A stretch of DNA of 9,989 nucleotides from assembly GCA_012031455.1 (NCBI GenBank), contig JAAUTM010000026.1, forward strand, positions 1 through 9,989, given 5' to 3'. The notes under the pieces were generated by a model. It was not told the DNA's origin, ran no database searches, and saw only the letters and a program-made list of their open reading frames with translations. Position numbers and translations under genes: made by a program. Source of the stretch: Phycisphaerales bacterium. Lineage in GTDB: Bacteria; Planctomycetota; Phycisphaerae; Phycisphaerales; Phycisphaeraceae. Every line of letters starts with the position of its first letter. Position 1 is the stretch's first letter. Of this stretch, positions 1 through 6,290 are shown in pieces.

Positions 1-78
1 GAGGCACTGGAACGCGATGCAGTACGTCAGCAGATAAAACAACAAACGCTTGAACAGCAGCCTGAGCAGGAACCATGA
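1..78 (+). CDS. 3' end of an unidentified gene (partial)
   Basis: Frame 1 is open from the window edge and ends at TGA 76-78. It gives 25 residues that are very rich in Gln and Glu (residues such as QQIKQQTLEQQPEQEP), hydrophilic and probably helical. This looks like the charged C-terminal tail of a longer protein. No domain can be recognised from so short a piece, and the next gene lies on the opposite strand. It could also be a chance open stretch, since the start is outside the window. Confidence 0.4.
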   Translation, partial: EALERDAVRQQIKQQTLEQQPEQEP

Positions 79-217
79 CCTATCGGTCCATGCGATTGAT
101 TACACGCCCAAGCAATGCGCATCTTTGCAGAACCATCATCAACGTCGCAGCAGGGAGGCGGAGGTTCCAAGTAATCAAACTGCTGCCAAGTTAAATATGA
201 TCAAATGAAAATGCCGA
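79..217. other. intergenic stretch with a small hairpin at its right end
   Basis: No coding frame is convincing here. The only structure I see is the perfect palindrome GCCGAT-CA-ATCGGC at 213-226, with TGATTTTT after it on the plus strand and ATTTTC after it on the minus strand. Its centre is the stop codon of the minus-strand XRE gene (218-220). It could be a weak bidirectional terminator between two converging genes, but the stem is only 5-6 pairs. Confidence 0.3.
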
Positions 218-460
218 TCAATCGGCTGATTTTTCCATTTCAATCACGAGCTTACTCAGAGGTACATGGAGTGACACGGCGATGCGGGCCATGTTCTGGA
301 TGCTGATGTTGCGTTCGCCCCGTTCCACGCCGCCGATGTAGGTGCGGTGGATGCCGCAGGTCAGGGCGAGCTTTTCCTGGGAGATTCCCGCTGCCTCTCG
401 GAACTTCCTCATTGCTTTGCCAAACGCGATCTGGGCGGCTTTTTCACTTCCTGATTTCAT
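218..460 (-). CDS. XRE-family helix-turn-helix transcriptional regulator (80 aa)
   Basis: This is a single-domain Cro/C1-type DNA-binding protein. The HTH covers about residues 16-71: FREAAGISQEKLA forms helices 1-2, the recognition helix region reads GIHRTYIGGVERGERNIS, and IQNMARIAVSLHVPLSKL closes the five-helix bundle. The pattern SQEKLA...YIxxVERGxRNxS is typical of the family. The size, with no added ligand or peptidase domain, fits a small phage- or element-encoded repressor. The gene diverges from the membrane-protein gene at 592, and the shared upstream region holds three tandem 15-base repeats (501-546) that are natural operator candidates. I see no clear Shine-Dalgarno before the ATG at 460. 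What it regulates is inferred from position only. Confidence 0.88.
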   Translation of the reverse strand: MKSGSEKAAQIAFGKAMRKFREAAGISQEKLALTCGIHRTYIGGVERGERNISIQNMARIAVSLHVPLSKLVIEMEKSAD

Positions 461-477
461 TTTTACAGGCTAAGCCC

Positions 478-507
478 TTGACAACTCCCAGTCGACGCTG
501 TTAAAGT
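478..507 (+). promoter_or_regulatory. possible promoter for the membrane-protein gene
   Basis: A perfect TTGACA (478-483) is followed after 18 bases by TAAAGT (502-507, four of six to TATAAT). The -10 candidate sits inside the first of the three tandem repeats at 501-546, so a protein bound there would block it. The -10 match is modest. Confidence 0.35.
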
Positions 508-546
508 ATCCAGACTTTAAGTAACCATACTTTGAGTATCCGATAC
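501..546. repeat. three tandem 15-base repeats, likely operator
   Basis: The units are TTAAAGTATCCAGAC (501-515), TTTAAGTAACCATAC (516-530) and TTTGAGTATCCGATAC (531-546), with consensus TTWRAGTAWCCRNAC. Inverted symmetry is nested in them: TAAAGT...ACTTTA (502-519), AAGTA-ACCA-TACTT (519-532) and TATCCG-ATA-CGGATA (537-551). Regular spacing plus dyad symmetry between a small HTH regulator gene and its divergent neighbour is what an autoregulatory operator looks like. Binding by the XRE protein is inference. Confidence 0.55.
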
Positions 547-591
547 GGATATGCTTGACATCACTGTGGAGGTGGTTTTTGACTTGTCTTC

Positions 592-1276
592 GTGGAAACA
601 TCCAATCGCTGGTTTGGGCTGATCGTGGCCTATCTTGTCCCCGGCTTCATCGGGTTGGCGGGAGTGTCGCCGTTTTTGCCGGTGGTGGGGGAATGGTTGC
701 AGCCGGTCAGTTGGGGGCGATTGGGGTATCGGGCCGACGATTTACGCGCTGCTGGCGGCGACAGGCGTGGGCATGATTGTCAGTTGCTTTCGCTGGTTCA
801 TCATCGACCATGTGATGGAATGGACGGGGATCAATGCACCAAAGCTCGATTTCGGGAAACTGGCGAATCAAATGGGTGCCTTCGATTACTGGGTGGAAGC
901 GCATTATCGATTTTATCAGTTCTATGCCAACACACTGGTTGGCGTGCCCTTCGTTTACCTGCTGAATCGCATTGCTGCAACGTCGCCACTCCTGGGGTTT
1001 GGCACCGACCTGGGGGTGTTCATTCTGTGTGCCGTGCTTTTCGCAGGGTCCCGCGATGCCTTGCGAAAGTACTACAAGCGAACAGCTTCGCTGACGGATT
1101 TAGTCGTGGAGAAAGGAAGCAAACGTGACGCCATGACAAATGGAGCGCATCATCCCGAAACTGGTGGCAAATCCACCACGTCGCATCCGGTCATCAAGGC
1201 TCAGGCCAAACCGGACACGATGCCCAAGCCCAGTGCCCCACAGGGCAAGCCCAAGCCGACGAACCCGGCGAAGTAG
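592..1276 (+). CDS. membrane protein of unknown function, frameshifted in this sequence
   Basis: Reading starts at GTG 592, the only start after the in-frame stop at 580. It runs as VETSNRWFGLIVAYLVPGF... in one frame to about position 713, then continues in the next frame as GPTIYALLAATGVG... to TAG 1274-1276. Removing one G from the G5 run at 713-717 joins them smoothly (PVSWGDWGIGPTIY) into about 227 residues. Four hydrophobic segments are visible, at roughly residues 8-30, 50-71, 108-125 and 138-155. Between them is an aromatic stretch (FDYWVEAHYRFYQFY), and the tail is rich in Lys and Pro (KPDTMPKPSAPQGKPKPTNP). GGAGG at 568-572 is rather far from the GTG. I do not recognise the family. 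It sits in the integrated element, divergent from the XRE gene and followed by a terminator, so it looks like element cargo. Confidence 0.65.
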
Positions 1277-1339
1277 TCTTTGAAATCGTCCGATTAACTT
1301 CTCGTTCCTGAATCGAAAATCCTGCGACCAGCAATTCAC

Positions 1340-1376
1340 CGCGACTGACCGATTCAACCCCGGCCAGTCGCGTTTT
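1340..1376 (+). terminator. intrinsic terminator after the membrane-protein gene
   Basis: CGCGACTGACCG (1340-1351) pairs with CGGCCAGTCGCG (1361-1372), eleven of twelve pairs with one A-C mismatch, around a 9-base loop. TTTT (1373-1376) follows directly. It lies 64 bases after the stop of the membrane-protein gene and has the classic shape of a rho-independent terminator. Confidence 0.75.
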
Positions 1377-1685
1377 CATGCCCGCATCAATCGCAGCAAA
1401 TCAGTTAAGCATGGTGGACTATTCACAGGCCGGTTGTGCTCCGTCCGATCCGAAACGCCACCCCCGGAAGGCTTTGATGGGACAGAGAAAAAGGAATTCC
1501 GGGTCCGGGGGTGCCATGCTCGCGGGCTGCGCGTGGCATGTCGTTTCCGCTCTCCCGTTGCACAACCGGCGGGATACCGGGACAAACCAACCTTCACGGC
1601 ATGGCTTGCGAAGCCGTGAAGGTCGGTTCTATGGGTGGCGCCAGTAGCGTCATCCCCTTCATGGCCTTGCGAAAGCGAGGTTGCC
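1377..1685. other. gene-free stretch with three successive hairpins upstream of the excisionase gene
   Basis: Open frames here have composition unlike real proteins and no start signals, so I call none. Structure is plentiful. CACCCCCGGA (1459-1468) is the exact reverse complement of TCCGGGGGTG (1504-1513). CATGC...GCATG (1515-1540) has an inner GCG/CGC. AACCAACCTTCACGGC (1585-1600) pairs with GCCGTGAAGGTCGGTT (1613-1628) with one mismatch. A degenerate echo of the last one (CCTTCATGGCCTTGCGAAAG) follows at 1656-1675, just before the excisionase start. This could be a structured leader, a regulatory RNA, or binding sites for the recombination proteins. Confidence 0.4.
1585..1628. repeat. 16-base inverted repeat upstream of the excisionase gene
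   Basis: AACCAACCTTCACGGC (1585-1600) and GCCGTGAAGGTCGGTT (1613-1628) match in 15 of 16 pairs around the 12-base loop ATGGCTTGCGAA. There is no T-tract after it, so it does not look like a terminator. It may be an operator or an RNA stem in the leader of the excisionase-integrase unit. Confidence 0.6.
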
Positions 1686-1961
1686 ATGAGTGCGGTGAAC
1701 ATCGGGGGTTTGCGTCGTGAAGAGGGGTCTTCGAACATCCTGGAGCCACGGGAAAATCCAGCTCCGGTGCGGCTGCTGCTCACGCCCATCGAGGCGGCAA
1801 GGGCATTGTCGGTGTGTCCGCGAACACTCTGGGGACTGACCCACCACGGGCAGATTCCTTTTGTGCGCATCGGGCGACTGGTGCGTTACTCGCCTGGGGA
1901 TCTGCAAGCCTGGATTGAAAAACAAACCCAGCGTCCGCGGGTTAATCGCAGCGCAGCATAG
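1686..1961 (+). CDS. excisionase-like helix-turn-helix protein (91 aa)
   Basis: The domain at residues 29-79 reads RLLLTPIEAARALSVCPRTLW...GQIPFVRIGRLVRYSPGDLQAWIE. This is the winged-HTH pattern of the MerR-like excisionase group (HTH_17): a helix starting after LTPIEAA, a recognition helix at SVCPRTLW, and the wing IPFVRIGRLVRYS followed by DLxAWI. Such small proteins bend DNA at attachment sites and favour excision, or act as regulators. I chose ATG 1686 because GAGG at 1677-1680 lies five bases before it; an upstream in-frame start at 1635 has no such signal. The gene is 80 bases upstream of the integrase on the same strand, the usual xis-int order of planctomycete-type elements. The first 25 residues are unremarkable and possibly disordered. 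Confidence 0.8.
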   Translation: MSAVNIGGLRREEGSSNILEPRENPAPVRLLLTPIEAARALSVCPRTLWGLTHHGQIPFVRIGRLVRYSPGDLQAWIEKQTQRPRVNRSAA

Positions 1962-2041
1962 ACCCGTGGCAATGATTAATTCCGTAGTCACATGGACGAG
2001 AGTGAATTCGCAGGTAGAGTTCAAGCATAAGGGGCAACATC

Positions 2042-3588
2042 ATGGCCAGCATTGCCAATGATCCGAATGGTCTTAAGCGTATTCAGTTCATGGATGGCGG
2101 GGGTCACCGCAAGACCATCCGCCTGGGTAAGTGTGCCGAGCGTGCGGCGGAGTCGGTGCGCCTGCGTGTGGAGGAATTGCACTCCGCCCGGCTCAACGGT
2201 CATCCGCTTTCCCGGGAAACATCCCTCTGGCTTTCGGGCATCGGCGATGAGTTGCATCATCGGCTGGCAAAGGGGGGATTGTGTGAGCCACGGCAGGCTG
2301 CCTCCCAATGCCTGTTGGGTGAATTCATCGGCACCTACATGGCACAACGCATTGACCTCAAGCCCGGCAGTCTGGCCGTCATGGAACAGGCCCGCAAGAG
2401 CCTGATTGTATTCTTCGGGGTCCAGCGTTCCATGCAATCCATCACCCCTGCGGATGCCGATGCCTGGCGATTGTCCATGTTGGGAGAAAAGCTGGCCGAA
2501 GCGACGATACGCAAACGCACCCAGGCCGCCAAGCAGTTTGTCCGGGCGGCGATGCGTCAACGGTTGTTGACCGAAGACCCCTTTGCCGATCTGCCCAGCG
2601 GCAGCCGGGCCAATCCCCAGCGGTTGCGTTTTCATCGACCCCCGACACCATTGCCCGGATCATCGATGCCTGTCCGGATGCCCAATGGAAATTGATCGTG
2701 GCCCTGGCCCGATATGCCGGTGTGCGTGTGCCTTCGGAGTTGCTGTCACTCAAGTGGGAGCATGTGAATTGGGAACACAATCGTCTGACCGTGCCCAGCC
2801 CCAAGACCGAGCATCATGAGGGCAAGGCCCTGCGGGTGATTCCCCTGTTCCCGGAGTTACGTCCCCATCTGCTGGAGGTCTTTGAACAGGCGGCACCGGG
2901 AACGGAATACGTCATCACGCGCTATCGGGTTGGCAACGCCAACCTGCGGACCCAGTTCAACCGCATCATTCTTCAGGCGGGGATGAAACCCTGGCCCAAG
3001 CCGTTTCATAATCTGCGTTCCAGTCGGGAGACGGAACTGGCCGAGCGATTCCCGATGCATGTGGTTTGTGGCTGGATCGGCAACACCGCAAAAGTGGCGG
3101 TCAGACATTATCTGCAGACCACGGCGGAGCATTTTGAAACGGCGGTGAGCGAGCCGACCTCGGTACGCAAGGGTTTAGGCAGGTTAACGACAACGAACAA
3201 TCAGGCTTCTCCGGAGGCGGCGCAAAAAGCGGCGCAGCAGATGCACGCAGAGGGTGGTAGGTCATCGCACCGCGAAAATAACGAAAGTCAGAAAGTGGCT
3301 AAATACAGCGGTTTGCGAAGCAATGCGATGACTGACGATATACCTAACAAAAACCTAATGGGAGAGGAGGGATTCGAACCCCCGAAGGCGTTAAGCCAGC
3401 AGATTTACAGTCTGCCCCGTTTGGCCACTTCGGTACTCTCCCGCGAGAACTGGTTGCAGTCACGCAGTTTAGCAGGAAACCGCAGAATTGCCAATGTCCG
3501 GGAAATACGTGGGCAGGGGGTCATTTTCGCGCTGATTAACCTCCGATTATTTTGCCATGTTGCAGTGTTCCGGGAGGCTAAGGGTTGA
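2042..3588 (+). CDS. tyrosine recombinase (integrase), frameshifted; reading frame runs through tRNA-Tyr
   Basis: The protein begins [16 protein letters not shown]. It has an Arm/SAM-like N-terminal half ([21 protein letters not shown]..., helical to about residue 195) and then a catalytic domain. Active-site residues are visible: Arg in [12 protein letters not shown] (about residue 229), HNLR (His 323, Arg 326), Trp 345 in WIGNT, and the nucleophile Tyr 357 in RHYLQTT. The frame changes at about 2630. One extra T in the T4 run 2629-2632 would restore [20 protein letters not shown] and a protein of about 515 residues. As written, the first frame stops at 2695. Natural integrase homology ends near residue 375. 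The frame then stays open through the tRNA gene (residues about 440-468, containing [10 protein letters not shown]) to TGA 3586-3588, so the C-terminal tail is partly chromosomal sequence. It should catalyse integration into, and excision from, the tRNA-Tyr locus with the upstream excisionase. Confidence 0.88.
3359..3442 (-). tRNA. tRNA-Tyr (anticodon GTA)
   Basis: On the minus strand the acceptor GGGAGAG (3442-3436) pairs with CTCTCCC (3366-3360), with discriminator A at 3359 and no encoded CCA. The anticodon arm is GCAGA-CTGTAAA-TCTGC with GTA at 3408-3406. The T arm contains GGTTCGAATCC, and a long variable arm (CTGGCTTAACGCC) makes this a class II tRNA, as expected for bacterial tRNA-Tyr. 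The length is 84 bases. The integrase frame overlaps the whole gene on the other strand, and the tRNA 3' end faces the integrase, the standard arrangement for an element inserted at a tRNA 3' end. Confidence 0.95.
3466..3494 (-). promoter_or_regulatory. probable promoter of tRNA-Tyr
   Basis: On the minus strand TTGGCA (3494-3489) and TAAACT (3471-3466) are separated by 17 bases. Transcription would begin near 3459, about 17 bases before the mature tRNA 5' end. Confidence 0.5.
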
Positions 3589-3613
3589 TCGAGTCCTCGT
3601 AAGGTCCTAACAT
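3585..3613 (+). promoter_or_regulatory. probable promoter of the thiamine operon
   Basis: TTGATC (3585-3590) and TAACAT (3608-3613) are separated by exactly 17 bases. A start about seven bases downstream falls at about 3620, immediately before the first pairing strand of the TPP riboswitch (3623). That coincidence of position supports the call. Confidence 0.55.
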
Positions 3614-3621
3614 GCCATACA

Positions 3622-3750
3622 TTCGCTAGGGGTGCCCAACCCTTTCGGTCAACTTGCAAGACCCGTGGTCGAGCTTGTGGCCAAATGGGGAATCAGGGCT
3701 GAGATCACACCCTGGAACCTGATCCGGTTCACACCGGCGGAGGAAAGCGA
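3622..3750 (+). ncRNA. TPP riboswitch (THI element)
   Basis: The conserved blocks appear in order: AGGGGTGCCC (3628-3637), GGGCTGAGATCACACCCT (3696-3713), GAACCTGATC (3715-3724), and CCGG..CACCGGCGGAGGAAAG, whose end at 3747 is the P4/P5-J side. P1 is formed by TCGCT (3623-3627) with AGCGA (3746-3750), P2 by AGGGGTG with CACACCCT, and P5 by CCGG with CCGG. The P3 arm (about 3634-3699) is long and largely self-complementary. The Shine-Dalgarno GGAGG (3739-3743) of the next gene lies within the conserved 3' part, and its ATG is at 3753. TPP binding would therefore be expected to hide the ribosome site directly, giving translational repression without a separate expression platform. The mode of control is inference; the aptamer itself is clear. 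Confidence 0.95.
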
Positions 3751-3752
3751 TC

Positions 3753-4257
3753 ATGCCAGCCAGCAATCCCATTGATATCCTTCTCGCGCATGACCATTGG
3801 GCCACCGGGCAATTACTTCATGCCTGCGAGTCTTTGAGCCACGAACAACTGCACCGCCCGTTTGAAATGGGGCTGGGTTCGCTGCATGACACTTTGACTC
3901 ACATCATCGTGGGGAAGCGGCGCTGGGCAGACCTGCTGGCGGGTCGGCAACAAAATAGTGGAGCTTCTCGGCCGTACCCCCAGCGAACTGTGAGTGAGCT
4001 TTCAGCCATGCACAAACAGGTGGCTGAGGATTTCGCATCCCCAGGCACTGGCGCTGCCCTTGGATCAGACCATCACTGTTGTGCGTGATAAAGGTGAGAC
4101 TCATACCTACACCCGTGGTTGTGTGTTGTCTCACGTGGTCACGCACACCATGCACCATCGTGCCCAATGCCTGAACATGCTCCGTCATCTGGGCGTCAAA
4201 CCGCTGCCCGTACAGAGCGTGATTGAATGGTATCGCTTTGTCAATGCTCAACCCTAA
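3753..4257 (+). CDS. DinB-fold protein under TPP riboswitch control, frameshifted in this sequence
   Basis: The repaired protein has about 167 residues, the normal size for a DinB/YfiT-like four-helix bundle. The opening NPIDILLAHDHWATGQLLHACESL is characteristic. The putative metal triad is His 50 (SLHDTLTHI) with His 131 and His 135 (HVVTHTMHHRAQ), the family's HxxxH. The frame shifts at about 4040: dropping one C of the C4 run 4039-4042 connects VAEDFAS to QALALPLDQTITVVRDKGE and reaches TAA 4255-4257. As written, the first frame stops at 4088. The gene begins three bases after the riboswitch P1 helix and ends 24 bases before thiC, so it is the first gene of a thiamine-regulated unit. DinB-fold enzymes include metal-dependent thiol transferases, but many are uncharacterised. 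A role in thiamine metabolism is inferred from context only. Confidence 0.82.
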
Positions 4258-4281
4258 CCCCCCCCTCAAGGTCCCCTTGCA

Positions 4282-6172
4282 ATGATCCAAACATACCAGC
4301 CAACTCATGATTCCGGCGATCGCTCATACACCCTGCCTGCGATTGGCGGCAATCCCTCCGCCCAGCAATCGGGCACCAATCCCGGCTCGTTTGCCAACCC
4401 TCGCAAGCTGGCACCCGATCACACCGGGGCACTGACTTACAGTTCGCCGGATACCCCGGGCATGCCCGCACCTTCAAACAAAACAGCTTGGGATTTCATG
4501 CCTGGTGATTGGAAGTACACCGGCCCGGCAGATCGCAACGCGAGCAGCAGCGACTGGCCATTTGATCCATATACCAACCCCCGCAACTGGCAGGCACCGG
4601 CTGGTTTTAATCCAATCACGCAACTGGAACATGCAAGGCTGGGCAACATCACGCCAGCGATGCAGCGCGTGGCTGAACGTGAACCGCACCTCACCGCTGA
4701 ACAGGTGCGTGCGGAGATCGCAGCAGGCAGGCTGATCATTCCCGCCAACGTCAATCACCTCAAGCATCAGCTTGATCCCATGTGCATCGGCAGGGCGGGA
4801 CTCACGAAAGTGAATGCGAACATGGGCGCTTCACCCGTGTCCAGTTCGACGGATTTGGAAGTGGAAAAATTGCGCTGGGCGGAGCGGTGGGGCGCTGACA
4901 CGGTGATGGATTTGTCCACCGGTGGCGATCTGGATGCGTGTCGGCGGGCGATCATTGAAAATGCCAAGGTACCCATCGGGACGGTACCGATTTACGCCAT
5001 GATCATCGGGCGCAAGATCGAAGATTTGACGCACGACATGATTCTGCAGGAACTGCGGCTACAAGCTCAGCAGGGGGTGGATTACTTCACGATTCATGCC
5101 GGGGTCCTGCGCGAGCATTTACCTTATGTGAAAGATCGTCTGATCGGGATCGTGTCACGCGGCGGGTCGCTGCTGGCCAAGTGGATGATTGTGCATAAGC
5201 AGCAGAACCCGATGTACGAATTGTGGGATGACATCTGCGACATCATGCGGCAGCACGATGTGTCGTTTTCCATCGGCGATGGACTTCGGCCCGGCGGGCT
5301 TGCGGATGCAACGGACAAGGCTCAGTTGGCGGAGCTTTGCACGCTGGGCAATTTGACGGAAAGGGCCTGGCGCAAAGGAGTGCAGGTGATGATTGAAGGG
5401 CCGGGGCACGTGTCATTTGATCAGATTGAATACAACATGAAGCTGCAGCGCACGCTTTGCCACGGGGCACCGTTTTATGTGCTCGGGCCTTTGGTCACGG
5501 ATATTTCCCGGGGATGACCATATCACCAGTTGCATCGGTGCCACGGCTGCGGGGTATCACGGGGCGGCGATGCTTTGCTATGTCACGCCCAAGGAACACC
5601 TTGGGCTGCCCAAGAAGGATGATGTGAAGCAGGGGTGCATTGCGTACAAGATTGCAGCACACGCAGCGGATGTGGCGCTGGGGTTTGCAGGGGCACGGGA
5701 CCGGGATGATGAACTCACCAAGGCGCGTGCAGCCTTGAACTGGGAAAAGCATTTTGAGTTGTCGTTCGACCCGGATACGGCCAGGGCGTATCACGATGAG
5801 GATTTGGACGTCGATACCGATTTTTGTGCCATGTGCGGGCACGACTGGTGCTCGGTACGCATCAGCAAGGAGATTCAGGAATTTGCCAGCGGCAAGGCTC
5901 CGGAATTGCAGTGGGATAAGCCCAAAATTTCAGAGGCACTCACCGAGGATCAGCAGGAGATTTTGCGCCAGCGCGGAGTGCTCAGCCCGCAGGAGATACA
6001 TCGGCTGGCACAGAAGACCAAGTCGGCAGTAGGCGCGGCCCAGGGGAACAAGGCTGCTTGTCACAGCGATGTGGCGGATGATGAGCGTGCCCGACAATTG
6101 CAGCAGAGCAAACTGGTGCAGGTGGATGTCAGGCCAGCGCTGAACATTCCCAAACATGATTCGGTGATCTGA
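4282..6172 (+). CDS. thiC: phosphomethylpyrimidine synthase ThiC, frameshifted in this sequence
   Basis: ThiC is the radical-SAM enzyme that rearranges 5-aminoimidazole ribotide to HMP-phosphate, the pyrimidine half of thiamine. Family hallmarks are [89 protein letters not shown] and [20 protein letters not shown]. The C-terminal cluster motif CX2CX4C (codons at 5825, 5834 and 5849, in [18 protein letters not shown]) binds the [4Fe-4S] centre. The frame changes in TCCCGGGG (5506-5513), where the family has TDIAPGYDHIT. Two lost bases, one C and one G, would restore DISPGDDHIT and give 630 residues. One extra base gives 629 residues but loses the conserved Pro-Gly. As written, the first frame stops at 5517. 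Length matches the usual ~630. AAGG (4268-4271) is a weak ribosome site, and control is through the upstream TPP riboswitch. Confidence 0.96.
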
Positions 6173-6278
6173 CCCACGATCAATTTGCAGATATAGATGA
6201 ACACCACAGGCTTGAGGTATGCAGCTTTGCTGTGGCCTGCGCGATGATGCTGACTTCGTACCCTTGGGGCGATTGCCT

Positions 6279-6284
6279 TACAAT
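6279..6284 (+). promoter_or_regulatory. possible -10 element directly before tatC
   Basis: TACAAT (five of six to consensus) at 6279-6284 would place the transcription start at about 6291, which is the A of the chosen ATG. No good -35 is seen (TTCGTA at 6255-6260 is poor), and no Shine-Dalgarno precedes the ATG. A leaderless message is possible but unproven. Confidence 0.3.
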
Positions 6285-6290
6285 GGTGAT

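Noticed and set aside
501..546. CRISPR array
   Set aside because: The repeats are directly adjacent with no spacers and only three degenerate units.
555..560. second perfect TTGACA upstream of the membrane-protein gene
   Set aside because: No acceptable -10 hexamer is found 16-18 bases downstream, and it would place the start inside or after the GTG.
1378..1647. 89-codon plus-strand open frame upstream of the excisionase gene
   Set aside because: Its composition is irregular, it has no ribosome site, and its sequence is dominated by the arms of the inverted repeats.
1376..1870. 164-codon open frame on the minus strand
   Set aside because: It overlaps the excisionase gene and the hairpin stretch. 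The protein is rich in Arg, Ser, Pro and His with no domain, as expected for antisense of GC-rich sequence.
2021..2635. 204-codon open frame on the minus strand inside the integrase gene
   Set aside because: The plus-strand frame has clear recombinase features. The minus frame has none and no ribosome site.
2625..2636. programmed -1 frameshift in the integrase
   Set aside because: There is no X XXY YYZ slippery heptamer in the correct register. A missing T in a T4 run is simpler, and the same kind of break occurs in unrelated genes nearby.
6204..6236. hairpin CCACAG...CTGTGG between thiC and tatC as a terminator
   Set aside because: The stem is short with a long loop, an alternative internal pairing exists, and no T-tract follows.
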